DNA from: Streptacidiphilus sp. ASG 303
GTDB lineage: Bacteria; Actinomycetota; Actinomycetes; Streptomycetales; Streptomycetaceae
Length of the DNA stretch: 64,000 bases
Direction: 5' to 3'
NCBI RefSeq assembly: GCF_020991365.1
Contig: NZ_JAJLRA010000007.1
Location: forward strand, 62,001-126,000
Below are positions 45,415-53,487 of the stretch, piece by piece (the first letter of the stretch is position 1; each line of letters starts with the position of its first letter). The notes under the pieces were generated by a model. It was not told where the DNA came from, did not search any database, and was given only the letters and a program-made list of their open reading frames with translations. A program made the translations under genes and the position numbers.

Positions 45415-46593
45415 TCAGCCGAAGCTGCCGCGCACCGCCACCGCGCGCGGGTGGTCCACGCCGAAGGCGGAGGCGAGCCAGGTGTCGCCGGACGGGTCGT
45501 GCCGGCCGCCCCGGTGGGCGTACTGCACGGTGAAGGAGTACCGGCCCGGCGGCACCGTCGCGCGGGGCTGCAGCGTGAACCGGTACACCAGCGCGTTCCC
45601 GGACCGCTCGACGGTGGCGGAGACGCCCGGCATGGTCGTCCACGCCCCGCCGTCCTCGGTCCCGCCCGTGCGCTCGACCCGGACCTCGACCTCGAGCGCG
45701 GTCACGTTCTCGTCCACCGTCAGCACCAGCGAGTCGCGGGACGCATAGGGGTCGGCGGTGTCCGCGGACGCGCTGCCGTGCAGGCCCTCGTCGTCGCCGG
45801 CGGGGGCGAGCCCCGTCACCAGGGGGGTGCTGTCGGGGGTCTCCCCGCCGGCCGCGGGGGCGGGGGCCGTGCCGCCCGTGAGTCCTCCGGTGCCGGCCGG
45901 TGCGGGGGAGCCGGCGCCGGGCACGCCGTCCGCCGTCGCCCCGCCGCCCGGGGCCGTCGTCGCGCCGTCCGCATCAGCCGTGCCGTCCGCATCCGCCGTG
46001 CCGTCCGCCGCCGGGGAGCCGCCCGTCCCCGTGCCGCCGGTCCGTGCCGTTCCCGCCGGCGGCCACGACGGACGGCCCGCCGAGGGCGCCGGGCCGGTCG
46101 GGGCGAGGGGGGTGGCGCCCGCGGACGGCGCCCGGCGGACGGAGGCCGTCACCGAGGGGCCGGGCCGGGCCGGGGACCGGTCGCGCGAGGCGGCCGACTG
46201 CTGCGGGCTGCCGCGTCCGGCCAGGGCCGGGGGAGTGCCGGTGCCGTCGGTGGCCGGTGCGCCGGTGCGCGCGGAGCCGCCGTCGGGGGTGGACGACGCG
46301 CCGTCGACGTCCGAGACGCGGACGGAGGGCGGCAGGCCGCCCTCCAGGCTGACGATCCAGGTGGTGGCGACGCTGATGCCCACCACGGTCGACATCGCCA
46401 TCGCCGCGCCGGACACCCGGAAGGCGGGCAGGCCCAGGGGTGTGGCGCGCCGGCGGCGCGATCCGTGGCGTCCGCGTGCTGCGGCCGGTCCGGGGCGCAC
46501 GCCCCCCGGGTGCTCCGGAACCGGCCGCCCGCCGCGGTGCCGTCCCGCTCCGGCGCGCGGACGCGCCTGGACGGTGTCCTCGTGGGGAACCAC
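45415..46593 (-). CDS. Hypothetical membrane-anchored protein with extracellular Ig-like end
   Basis: This 392-residue protein has a basic Arg/Gly/Pro-rich cytoplasmic N-terminus, one membrane segment (AAMAMSTVVGISVATTWIVS, about residues 70-90) and a long Gly/Pro/Thr/Ala-rich linker that includes ADGTADADGTADADG repeats. The C-terminal domain of about 120 residues is beta-rich (SLVLTVDENVTALEVEVRVE, SGNALVYRFTLQPRATVPPG, RYSFTVQYAHRGG). The end is like an Ig or carbohydrate-binding module. I do not recognise a named family. The GTG at 46593 follows GGAGGGAG by 4 bases. It may be a surface-exposed envelope protein. Confidence 0.72.
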   Translation of the reverse strand: MVPHEDTVQARPRAGAGRHRGGRPVPEHPGGVRPGPAAARGRHGSRRRRATPLGLPAFRVSGAAMAMSTVVGISVATTWIVSLEGGLPPSVRVSDVDGASSTPDGGSARTGAPATDGTGTPPALAGRGSPQQSAASRDRSPARPGPSVTASVRRAPSAGATPLAPTGPAPSAGRPSWPPAGTARTGGTGTGGSPAADGTADADGTADADGATTAPGGGATADGVPGAGSPAPAGTGGLTGGTAPAPAAGGETPDSTPLVTGLAPAGDDEGLHGSASADTADPYASRDSLVLTVDENVTALEVEVRVERTGGTEDGGAWTTMPGVSATVERSGNALVYRFTLQPRATVPPGRYSFTVQYAHRGGRHDPSGDTWLASAFGVDHPRAVAVRGSFG

Positions 46594-46763
46594 CGATCTC
46601 CCTCCGTACCGGCCGACGTGGCTGCGCGCCGACTCCGCTCCCCCCGTGACGGGTCGGGACGGGCACACGCCTGCGTCGGCAGAGGCACGAGAGTACCAGC
46701 GGGGGCCGATTCTGTGACCGGCCGACTGCGGAACGGGTTCACCGGCTCCGCCGACCCCGCCCC

Positions 46764-46815
46764 GGGCCTCCGGAAACCCCTGGTGGGAGGGGCCGCCCGG
46801 CTCCGCCGGAGGCCC
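46764..46815 (-). terminator. Spaced inverted repeat after the PfkB kinase gene
   Basis: GGGCCTCCGG (46764-46773) pairs with 46806-46815, 10 bp with a 32-base loop, about 58-109 bases past the kinase stop on the minus strand. It is a terminator or a longer RNA fold. Confidence 0.4.
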
Positions 46816-46872
46816 GGTCCGCGGCCGCTCCACGGGCGCGGGCGGCCCCCGCGGGACCCGGGCCGCCCCGGA

Positions 46873-47967
46873 TCACGCGCGGCCGGCCGCGCCCCTCGGG
46901 CCCCCGGCGCTCCCGCCGTCCGCCGGAGCGTGTGCGCCCCCGCCGTCCGCCGGGGGCGCCTGGGCCGCCAGGTCCGCCGCCCAGGGCGGGTTGGGGCCCG
47001 CGACCGAGCAGGTCAGGGCCGCGACCCGGGCGGCGTACCGGCAGGCGTCGGCGACGTCGTCGGCGGTCACCCGGTCCAGCCGGCCGCCGAGCAGGCCGCG
47101 CCCGTCCAGCAGGTGCAGCAGTCCGGCGGTGAAGGAGTCGCCCGCCGCGACGGTGTCCACCACGGTGGCGGGTGCGGCGGGCACGGACACCCGCCGGCCG
47201 TCCAGGGAGGCGAGCACGCCCCGGGCGCCGAGGGTGACCACGACCAGCCGCACCCCGGCGGCGTGCCAGTCGTCGCAGGCCTGCCCGGGGGCGGTGCCGG
47301 GCGCGAGGTGCGCCAGGTCGTCCTCGCTGAGCCGCAGCAGGTCGGCCAGGGCGCACCAGCGCGGCAGCCCGGCCCGGTAGTCGGCGGGCGGCACCAGCAG
47401 GGGCCGGACGTTGGGGTCGATCGAGACGGTGGCGCGGTCGCGCAGCCCCTCCAGCCACTCCTCGACCCGGGGGCCGCCGGGCCGCCGGACGAGGGCGAGC
47501 GAACCGGTGTGGACGCACGCGGTGCCGTCGAGCGGGGCGGCGGCCAGCTCCTCCGCCGTCCACTGCCAGTCGGCGGTGCCCTCGGCGTGGAAGGACCAGG
47601 ACGCCTGCCCGGCGGCGTCGAGGTCGGCCACCGCCAGGGTGCTGGGCTCGGCCGCGGCGGGGCTGCCGGCCAGGTCCACGCCGGAGGCCTCCAGCCGGGC
47701 GCGGAAGAGCCGGCCGAAGACGTCGTCCGACAGGCGGCCCAGGAAGCGGACCGATGTCCCGAGCCGGGCCAGGGCGACGGCGGTGTTGGCGGGGCCGCCG
47801 CCGGGCAGCACCCGCAGGGACAGGCCGTCCCCCGCGTCCCCGGGGCCGTCCCCGGGGGCGCTTCCCGGACCGCTCCCGGGGACGGGGAAGGCGTCCGCGA
47901 CGTTCTCGCCGAGGACGGTGATCCGGCGCCGGGCGCCGGCCTGGACGGGGCTCTCGCTGCTGGTCAC
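46873..47967 (-). CDS. PfkB family carbohydrate kinase
   Basis: This 364-residue sugar kinase of the ribokinase fold has ITVLGENVADAFPV at the N-terminus and the first PfkB signature LPGGGPANTAVALARLG with LGRLSDDVFGR. The second signature VDTVAAGDSFTAGLLH contains the catalytic Asp and the anion hole. A disordered Gly/Pro insertion lies at residues 28-48 and a Gly/Ala tail at the end. The sequence suggests fructokinase-like specificity, but the sugar is not certain. The start is GTG at 47967. It stands alone, with no sugar transporter nearby. Confidence 0.87.
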   Translation of the reverse strand: MTSSESPVQAGARRRITVLGENVADAFPVPGSGPGSAPGDGPGDAGDGLSLRVLPGGGPANTAVALARLGTSVRFLGRLSDDVFGRLFRARLEASGVDLAGSPAAAEPSTLAVADLDAAGQASWSFHAEGTADWQWTAEELAAAPLDGTACVHTGSLALVRRPGGPRVEEWLEGLRDRATVSIDPNVRPLLVPPADYRAGLPRWCALADLLRLSEDDLAHLAPGTAPGQACDDWHAAGVRLVVVTLGARGVLASLDGRRVSVPAAPATVVDTVAAGDSFTAGLLHLLDGRGLLGGRLDRVTADDVADACRYAARVAALTCSVAGPNPPWAADLAAQAPPADGGGAHAPADGGSAGGPRGAAGRA

Positions 47968-48055
47968 CGCCCCATGCTGCCAGGGGCGGCCGGGGCCGGG
48001 CGATCCCCGGGGCCGGGCCGCGGCCGGCGGACCGTCCGGCCGGCGGGGCCGCCGG

Positions 48056-49021
48056 TCAGCGGGGCGCGGTCGCGGGGGCCGGGACGGCCTGGGCGGTCTC
48101 GACGGTCTCCTGCAGGTCGTGCGTGGCCTCCAGGACCGTCCCGGCGGCCGTGCACAGGCAGGCGGCGAGCAGCAGGGCCGCCGCGGTCCGGCGGCGCGCG
48201 GGTGCGGGCTGCGGCCCGGGGGAGAGCAGGGCGGCGACCCGCCGCGGCACCGGTCCGGCGTGGGCGGCCGGGGCCAGGCCGGGCCGCCGCGGTCCGCCGG
48301 TCCGCGCGGGGGCCGCGGCCGCCAGGGCGGCCCGGCCGACCGCCCGGGCGGTGAGGGCGCGGCTGCCCACGCAGGCGGCCGCGGCCTCGTCGGCCCAGCG
48401 CTCCAGGTGGTACGCCAGCGGCTCCCGCAGCAGGCGCAGCGCGGGGTGGACCGCGGCCGCGTACTCGGCGGCGGCGAGGAAGAGGTGGTGGCGCGCCGCG
48501 AGGTGGGCCCGCTCGTGCGCGAGCAGCGCGGCGCGCTCGTCGGCGCCGAGCGCCCGCAGCATCCCGGCGGTCACCACGACGCGGCCGGGGCGGCCGGGCA
48601 GGGCGTAGGCGTCGGCCCGCTCCTCGGGGAGGACGGCCAGGCCGTCCCCGGCGCCCGCGGCGGCCAGGGCGGCGGTCCGCGCGGCGCGCAGGTCGCGCCG
48701 GTGGCGGGCGGCGGCGTGCAGCAGCCGCGCCGCGCCCGCCGCGAGGGCGGCGGCCGCGGGGACGGCGACGTACCCGGCGGCGGGGGAGATGCGCTCCAGC
48801 CACGGGAGGGAGAGGTGGCCGAGTGCGGCGACGGGGGGCAGCCGCAGCAGTCCGGCGGCGGCGAGCAGGCCCAGCGAGGCGCCCGCGGCGGCGGCGAGCA
48901 GGACGCCGGTGGCCGCCAGCGTCCAGGCCGCGGCGCGCGGCGGCAGCCAGCCGGACAGCCGGCGGGCGGCGGGCACGGCGAGCAGCGGCAGCAGCAGCGG
49001 GATCCAGACGGCGACGATCAT
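48056..49021 (-). CDS. M56 family (BlaR1/MecR1-like) membrane metallopeptidase
   Basis: This 321-residue protein has about three N-terminal membrane segments, then a cytoplasmic zinc metalloprotease region with LLAHERAHLAARHH (HExxH type) and YHLERWADEAAAACVGSRAL, which supplies the third ligand. A last membrane segment follows near the C-terminus. It lacks a penicillin-binding sensor domain. M56 proteins cleave the partner BlaI-type repressor after an envelope signal. The gene overlaps the blaI-like gene as ATGA, so the pair is a signalling unit. Confidence 0.88.
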   Translation of the reverse strand: MIVAVWIPLLLPLLAVPAARRLSGWLPPRAAAWTLAATGVLLAAAAGASLGLLAAAGLLRLPPVAALGHLSLPWLERISPAAGYVAVPAAAALAAGAARLLHAAARHRRDLRAARTAALAAAGAGDGLAVLPEERADAYALPGRPGRVVVTAGMLRALGADERAALLAHERAHLAARHHLFLAAAEYAAAVHPALRLLREPLAYHLERWADEAAAACVGSRALTARAVGRAALAAAAPARTGGPRRPGLAPAAHAGPVPRRVAALLSPGPQPAPARRRTAAALLLAACLCTAAGTVLEATHDLQETVETAQAVPAPATAPR

Positions 49022-49455
49022 GCGGGCTCCTCGCGCGCCGGCGTGCCGCCGGTCCCCGCGGAGCCGCCCTCCGGGAGGCCGCCCTCCGGGCTGTCGCCGA
49101 GCAGTTCCCGCAGCAGCCGCTCGTCGTCGGCGGAGAGGTCGGAGACGAAGCGGGCCAGGACGGTGGAGCGGTCGGGCTCGCGGTCGAGCTCGGAGCGCAT
49201 CCGGCGGGCGGCGAGCCCGGCGGTGTCCTGCACGGCGGGGACGTAGGCGTAGGCACGCCCGGCGCGGGTGCGCAGCAGGGTGCCCTTCTCGTGGAGCCGG
49301 CCGAGGATCGTCGCGACGGTGGTGCGGGCCAGTCCGCCGCCGAGCGCCTGCTGGACGTCCTGCGGGGTGAGGGGGCGCCCCGCGGCCCAGAGCGCGGCCA
49401 GCACCTCGGCCTCCAGCTCGCCGTGGGGGCGGCGGGGGGCGGGCAGCTCGGACAT
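49018..49455 (-). CDS. BlaI/MecI family transcriptional regulator
   Basis: This 145-residue winged-helix repressor shows ELEAEVLAALWAAGRPLTPQ, DVQQALGGGLARTTVATILG, RLHEKGTLLRTRAGRAYAYV and the C-terminal LARFVSDLSADDERLLRELL dimerisation helix. The protein ends in a Gly/Pro-rich tail. It is coupled to the M56 gene. A perfect palindrome of BlaI type lies 38-61 bases upstream of its start and also upstream of the divergent DedA gene, so it probably represses both directions. Confidence 0.92.
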   Translation of the reverse strand: MSELPAPRRPHGELEAEVLAALWAAGRPLTPQDVQQALGGGLARTTVATILGRLHEKGTLLRTRAGRAYAYVPAVQDTAGLAARRMRSELDREPDRSTVLARFVSDLSADDERLLRELLGDSPEGGLPEGGSAGTGGTPAREEPA

Positions 49456-49492
49456 GTCGGCGGTTCCTCCCGGGATCCTCTACCATCGAGAG

Positions 49493-49516
49493 AACGTCTA
49501 CATGATTGTAGACGTT
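49493..49516. promoter_or_regulatory. Perfect 24-bp palindrome, likely BlaI-type operator
   Basis: AACGTCTACA (49493-49502) and its exact complement TGTAGACGTT (49507-49516) flank TGAT. The core CTACA-N4-TGTAG fits the TACA/TGTA half-sites of BlaI operators. It lies between the BlaI gene (start 49455) and the DedA gene (start 49567), in the only AT-rich part of this interval, and is likely to cover promoters of both. Confidence 0.75.
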
Positions 49517-49566
49517 CGGGCGGTCCGCAGCACCGCCACGCACCAGTATGGGAGGCCCCGCCCGCA

Positions 49567-50241
49567 GTGTCCTCATCCCCCGTCTCCGCGCTCCCCGCCC
49601 ATCTGGCGGTCAACGTGCTCGACGCCTCGTCGCTGCTCTCCGCCTTCGGCGCGCTCGGCATCGCGGTCGTCCTCTTCGCCGAGACCGGCCTGCTGGTCGG
49701 CTTCTTCCTCCCCGGCGACTCCCTCCTGTTCACCGCGGGCCTGCTCTGCGTCCCCGGCGGCCACGGCGGCCCCCACCTGCACCTGCCCCAGGTCCTCGCG
49801 GCCTCCGTCGCCGGCGCGCTCGCCGGCGCCCAGTGCGGCTACCTCATCGGCCGCCGCGGCGGCCGCGCCCTGCTCGAACGCTCCCGCAACCGGCGGCTGC
49901 ACGACGGGGCCGTCCGCGCCGAGGAGCTGCTCGCCCGCTACGGACACGCCCGCGCCGTCGTCCTGGCCCGCTTCGTCCCCGTCGTGCGCACCGTCCTCAA
50001 CCCGCTCGCCGGCGCCCTCGACGTCCCCGCCCGCACCTTCACCCTCTGGCAGGTCGTGGGCGGCACCGTCTGGACGGTCGGCCTGGTGCTCGCCGGGTAC
50101 GCCCTCGGCTCCACCGTGCCGAACGTCGACCGCTACCTGCTCCCGCTGGTCGCGCTCGTGGTCGCCGTCTCCCTGCTGCCGCTCGCCCTCGAACTGCTGC
50201 GCTCCCGCCGCGCCCGCCAGGCCCGCGAGGAGGCCCGATGA
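49567..50241 (+). CDS. DedA family membrane protein
   Basis: This 224-residue membrane protein carries a SNARE-associated (VTT) domain. FAETGLLVGFFLPGDSLLFT, GALAGAQCGYLIGRRGGRAL, YGHARAVVLARFVPVVRTVL, NPLAGALDVPARTFTLWQVV and GGTVWTVGLVLAGYALG are typical, including FxxR and the G-rich membrane re-entrant part. DedA proteins are lipid-carrier transporters (for example undecaprenyl phosphate recycling) in several bacteria. The GTG at 49567 has GGAGG 11 bases before it. It overlaps the PAP2 phosphatase gene as ATGA and shares its operator with blaI. Confidence 0.9.
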   Translation: MSSSPVSALPAHLAVNVLDASSLLSAFGALGIAVVLFAETGLLVGFFLPGDSLLFTAGLLCVPGGHGGPHLHLPQVLAASVAGALAGAQCGYLIGRRGGRALLERSRNRRLHDGAVRAEELLARYGHARAVVLARFVPVVRTVLNPLAGALDVPARTFTLWQVVGGTVWTVGLVLAGYALGSTVPNVDRYLLPLVALVVAVSLLPLALELLRSRRARQAREEAR

Positions 50242-50864
50242 CCCCCGCCCCCGCCCCCTCCCTGCTCGCCTTCGACGGCAGCGGCATCGACGGCGGCCTG
50301 TACACCGACGTCACCGACGCCGCCCACCGCACCCCGCACTGGCTCGACCACGCGGTCCTGCTCTGGTCCGACTACGGCCTCGCCGTCTTCGCCGTGCTGA
50401 TGCTCGCCGGCTGGTGGGCCGCCCGCCGCCGCGGCGCCGCCGACACCGCCCGGGCCCTCGCCGTCCCCGTGGCCACGGTCCTCGCGTACGGCGTGAACTC
50501 CGTGGTCAAGGCCCTGGTCGCCGAGGACCGGCCCTGCATCTCCCTCCCGCACACCCCCACCCTGGAGGCGTGCCCGGGGGCCGGCGACTGGTCCTTCCCC
50601 AGCAACCACACCGTGGTCGCCTTCGCCGCGGCCGCCGCACTGCTGGTCGTCGACCGCAGGATCGGCGCGGTCGCTGTGCTCGCCGCGGTCGCCATGGGCG
50701 CCTCCCGGGTCTGGATCGGCGTCCACTACCCGCACGACGTGCTGGCCGGCGCCCTGGTCGGCGTCGCGGTGGGGCTGCCCCTCACCCTGGCCGCCCGCCG
50801 TGCCGCGCCCCTGGTCGAGCGGGCCCGCGGCACCGCCCTGGCACCGCTCCTCGGCACCCCCTGA
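50238..50864 (+). CDS. PAP2 family phosphatase
   Basis: This 208-residue membrane protein has the three PAP2 motifs: KALVAEDRPC (KxxxxxxRP type), FPSNHTVVAFAAAAA (PSGH type with Asn in place of Gly) and SRVWIGVHYPHDVLAGAL (SRxxxxxHxxxD). About five hydrophobic segments are visible. Such enzymes dephosphorylate lipid phosphates such as undecaprenyl pyrophosphate. The overlap with dedA, a putative carrier-lipid transporter, suggests a lipid-carrier recycling unit under BlaI control. This last point is inference. Confidence 0.9.
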   Translation: MTPAPAPSLLAFDGSGIDGGLYTDVTDAAHRTPHWLDHAVLLWSDYGLAVFAVLMLAGWWAARRRGAADTARALAVPVATVLAYGVNSVVKALVAEDRPCISLPHTPTLEACPGAGDWSFPSNHTVVAFAAAAALLVVDRRIGAVAVLAAVAMGASRVWIGVHYPHDVLAGALVGVAVGLPLTLAARRAAPLVERARGTALAPLLGTP

Positions 50865-50866
50865 TC

Positions 50867-50907
50867 CCGCGGGCGCCGTCCCGACGCGAGGCGGACGGCG
50901 CCCGCGG
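50867..50907 (+). terminator. Strong hairpin after the DedA/PAP2 operon
   Basis: A perfect 15-bp stem, CCGCGGGCGCCGTCC (50867-50881) with 50893-50907, with an 11-base loop, begins 3 bases after the PAP2 stop. Confidence 0.85.
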
Positions 50908-50995
50908 CCCCACCCCCGTCCTGCGGCACGGACGGCACCCGCCGTCCGCCAGGAGGCCGCCAGCCGCCCCGGTCCCTGTGGCAGGGTGGTGCGCC

Positions 50996-51938
50996 GTGAC
51001 GCGGGACGAGTTGATGGCGGCCCTGGCCAGGATGCGGCGGGCGCCGGTGCAGGGACGGCGCGCGCCGCACAAACCGCTGCTGGTGCTCTGGCTGCTGGGC
51101 CGGTACGCCGGGACGGGCAGCACGGCCGTTACGTACGACGAGGCCGATGTGCCCGTCAGCCGTCTCATCGACGACTTCGGGCCGCCAGCGCGGACCCGGC
51201 AGCGGGCGGCGATGCCTTTCGTCCACCTGGAACGCCGCCTGTGGGACCTGCGCGATGCCCGGGGGGAGCCCATCCCACCGACGGCCCCGGAGAGCGGCGC
51301 CGCGCTGCGCCGCAGCGGTGCCGTCGGCCGGCTGCGACCCGAGGCCGAGCGGCTGCTCGCCGAACGGGGCACTCTGGCAGCAGCTGCCCGGCTTCTGCTG
51401 GACCAGCACTTCACCCATGCCTTGGAGGGACCGGTCTGCGAAGCCGCCGGGCTTGACCTGTCCGCCCTGGAACTGGAGGCCGCCGTCCAGCTCCTGCCAG
51501 GACAGCGAACCCGCCGGTCTCGCCGATCGGGCTTCGCCGAGGAGGTCCTGCGTGCCTACGCGTACTCCTGCGCCATATGCGGCTACGACGGGGCGCTCGG
51601 CCACCACCCCGTCGGACTGGAGGCCGCCCACGTCCGCTGGCACAGCCAGGACGGGCCCGACACGCTGGACAACGCCCTGGCCCTCTGCGCCCTCCACCAC
51701 GCCCTGTTCGACCTGGGCGTACTGGCTGTTCGACCTGGGCGTACTGGGCCTCACCGAGGACCTGCGCGTCCGCGTCTCCGGCCTCTACACGGCCCGCAGC
51801 GGGGCCGGGCGTGCCGTCGACATCCTCCAGGACCGTCCCCTCGCCCGGCCCCGGCCCGGTCTGCCCCGTACGGCGGAGACCTTCGTGCGCTGGCACACCG
51901 CCCAGGTCTTCAAGCACACGGCGGCCCCGGCGGCCTGA
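50996..51938 (+). pseudogene. Frameshifted phosphorothioated-DNA-type HNH endonuclease gene
   Basis: The first frame begins GTG at 50996 and encodes an N-terminal sulfur-binding-type domain (RAPHKPLLVLWLLGRYAG, AAMPFVHLERRLWDLRDARG, LLLDQHFTHALEGPV). A C-terminal HNH domain follows, with C192/C195 (CAICGYDG), H212 (LEAAHVRW), N226 and H235 (LCALHHALFDLG). A 22-bp perfect tandem duplication (51704-51725, 51726-51747) then shifts the frame. The expected C-terminus (GLTEDLRVRVSGLYTARSGA to RWHTAQVFKHTAAPAA) continues in another frame to 51938. Deleting one copy restores exactly 307 codons including stop. As sequenced, translation would lose the last 63 residues and gain a foreign tail of about 140 residues to a stop at 52153, while the HNH residues remain. 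Similar McrA-like enzymes restrict phosphorothioate DNA. Confidence 0.88.
51704..51747 (+). repeat. 22-bp perfect tandem duplication inside the HNH gene
   Basis: Two identical adjacent 22-base copies, 51704-51725 and 51726-51747, each start CTGTTCGACC and end GTACTGG. The length is not a multiple of three, so it shifts the reading frame by one base. It is typical of replication slippage. Confidence 0.97.
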
Positions 51939-51944
51939 TCGGCA

Positions 51945-51981
51945 CGCGTCCCGGTCCCGCCGCCGTCGCCGACGGGACGCG
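51945..51981. terminator. Hairpin between the HNH gene and the aminotransferase gene
   Basis: CGCGTCCCG (51945-51953) pairs with CGGGACGCG (51973-51981), 9 bp with a 19-base loop, between convergent genes. Confidence 0.6.
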
Positions 51982-52001
51982 GGACGCGCGAGGCCGGCCC
52001 G

Positions 52002-53210
52002 TCAGGCCCCGGACGCCGCCTGCCAGGCGGCCTGCGCGGCCGCCTCCGCCGCCGCGGCGTCGGCCTTCAGGCCGAGGCCGTCCAGCGCCGCCGCGAGGGC
52101 GCGCAGCGAGGCCAGGACCGTCCCCCGCGAGGCCGCCGGGCCGTAGTGGTTGACCCGCAGCACCTCCCGTGCCAGGGCGCCGCCCGCGCCCTGCACCGGC
52201 ACCGCCGGGTCGCAGCGCAGCGCCGCCGCGGCCACCTCGCGGGCGTCCACGCCGTCCGGGGTGCGCAGCGTGGTGGCGACGGGGGCCGCGTCCTCGTCGC
52301 GGACCACGTAGCAGGAGAGCGTGCCCAGCGCCCGCACACCGGCCCGGACGGCGGCGGCCGCGGCCCGGTGGCGCCCCGTCACCGCGTCCAGGCCCTCGGC
52401 GTCGATGCGGTCCAGGGACGCCTCCAGGGCGAGCATCTCCAGCTGCGCGGGGGCGTGCGGCAGGGCGGTGCGCCCGGCGTCCGTCCAGCGCTCCTTCCAG
52501 TCCAGCAGCGAGAGGTAGGAGCGGCGGGGCGCCTGCGGGTTGGCGGCGATGCGCTCCCACGCCCGGGGGCTCACCGCGGCGGCGGAGACGCCCGCAGGTC
52601 CGCCCATCGCCTTCTGGCCGCCGATCACGCACAGGTCGACGCCCCACGCGTCGGTGAGCAGCGGCTCGGCCGCCACCGACGCCACCGCGTCCAGCATGAG
52701 CAGCGCGCCGTGCCCGCGGACGACGGCGCCGATCTCCGCCACCGGGTTGGTGTTGCCGGTCGCGGCCTCGGCGTGCACGAGGCTGACGAAGTCGGTCTCC
52801 GGCCGCTCCCGCAGCGCCTCGGCGACCTGCTCGGCGGAGACGGCGGTCTGGAACGGCACCGCCAGGTCCACCACCTCGGCGCCGCACGAGCGCAGCCAGC
52901 CGCCGAAGGTCTCGCCGTAGGGGCCGGTGACCACGTTGAGGGCGGTGCTGCCGGGCCGCACCGCGCCGCGGATGCACGCCTCCAGCGGCAGCAGCGCCTC
53001 GCCCTGGGTGACCACCACGTCGTTGCCGGTGCGCAGCAGGGCGGCGACGCGGTCCTCGATCTCCGCGAAGCGCCGTGCGGTGAGCGGCGGCAGGTCGAGC
53101 AGCGGGTGCCCGCCCGGCGCGGTCTCCTCGCGGGGGCGGTCGGAGCCCGACGGGGCGGGACCCCCGGCGGACAGGGGGCCGTCGGCGGACAGGGGGCGGT
53201 TCGCGGTCAC
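52002..53210 (-). CDS. Class V PLP-dependent aminotransferase
   Basis: This 402-residue enzyme of the alanine-glyoxylate / serine-pyruvate aminotransferase type has HPLLDLPPLTARRFAEIEDR at the domain start. TALNVVTGPYGETFGGWLRS follows, then SLVHAEAATGNTNPVAEIGA and the PLP region LLMLDAVASVAAEPLL. The Schiff-base lysine is in LCVIGGQKAMGGPAGVSAAA. The first 35 residues are a Gly/Pro/Ser-rich extension with a PLSADGPLSAGG repeat. The GTG at 53210 has GGAAGG 6 bases upstream. Substrates are not determined. It converges on the HNH gene and is divergent from an SGNH hydrolase gene. Confidence 0.87.
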   Translation of the reverse strand: MTANRPLSADGPLSAGGPAPSGSDRPREETAPGGHPLLDLPPLTARRFAEIEDRVAALLRTGNDVVVTQGEALLPLEACIRGAVRPGSTALNVVTGPYGETFGGWLRSCGAEVVDLAVPFQTAVSAEQVAEALRERPETDFVSLVHAEAATGNTNPVAEIGAVVRGHGALLMLDAVASVAAEPLLTDAWGVDLCVIGGQKAMGGPAGVSAAAVSPRAWERIAANPQAPRRSYLSLLDWKERWTDAGRTALPHAPAQLEMLALEASLDRIDAEGLDAVTGRHRAAAAAVRAGVRALGTLSCYVVRDEDAAPVATTLRTPDGVDAREVAAAALRCDPAVPVQGAGGALAREVLRVNHYGPAASRGTVLASLRALAAALDGLGLKADAAAAEAAAQAAWQAASGA

Positions 53211-53365
53211 AGGGGGCCTTCCGGTGCGGGGGTGGTGCCGGCGGCGCGTGCGGCCGCGCCGCCGACGGCCAGTCTGCCGGACGCCGCCGCGGGCAGCCGA
53301 CGGGCCCGCCGTCCGGGGGCCGGAGGGCGTACGGGGGAGGGCCGCGTACGGACGGCCGTCCTTGA

Positions 53366-53390
53366 TCCGTATCCTGTACTCGGCCGCCGC
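53366..53390 (+). promoter_or_regulatory. Upstream element shared by the two SGNH hydrolase genes (copy 1)
   Basis: TCCGTATCCTGTACTCGGCC at 53366-53385 is nearly identical to the sequence at 54882-54901 upstream of the second hydrolase. It lies about 120 bases before the start at 53488. It is a promoter- or leader-like element. Confidence 0.5.
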
Positions 53391-53487
53391 CGCCCGGGGC
53401 GCAGTCGCACCGCGCCCCCGGTCGCGCACCGCGCCGCCCCGACGGGGCGGACCGGCGGCCCGACCGGGCCAGTACCAGGGGGGAAGC

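Noticed and set aside
46594-46872. Possible small gene in the 279-base gap between the membrane-anchored protein and the PfkB kinase
   Set aside because: No frame has a ribosome site plus plausible composition. The gap holds a spaced inverted repeat and leader sequence only.
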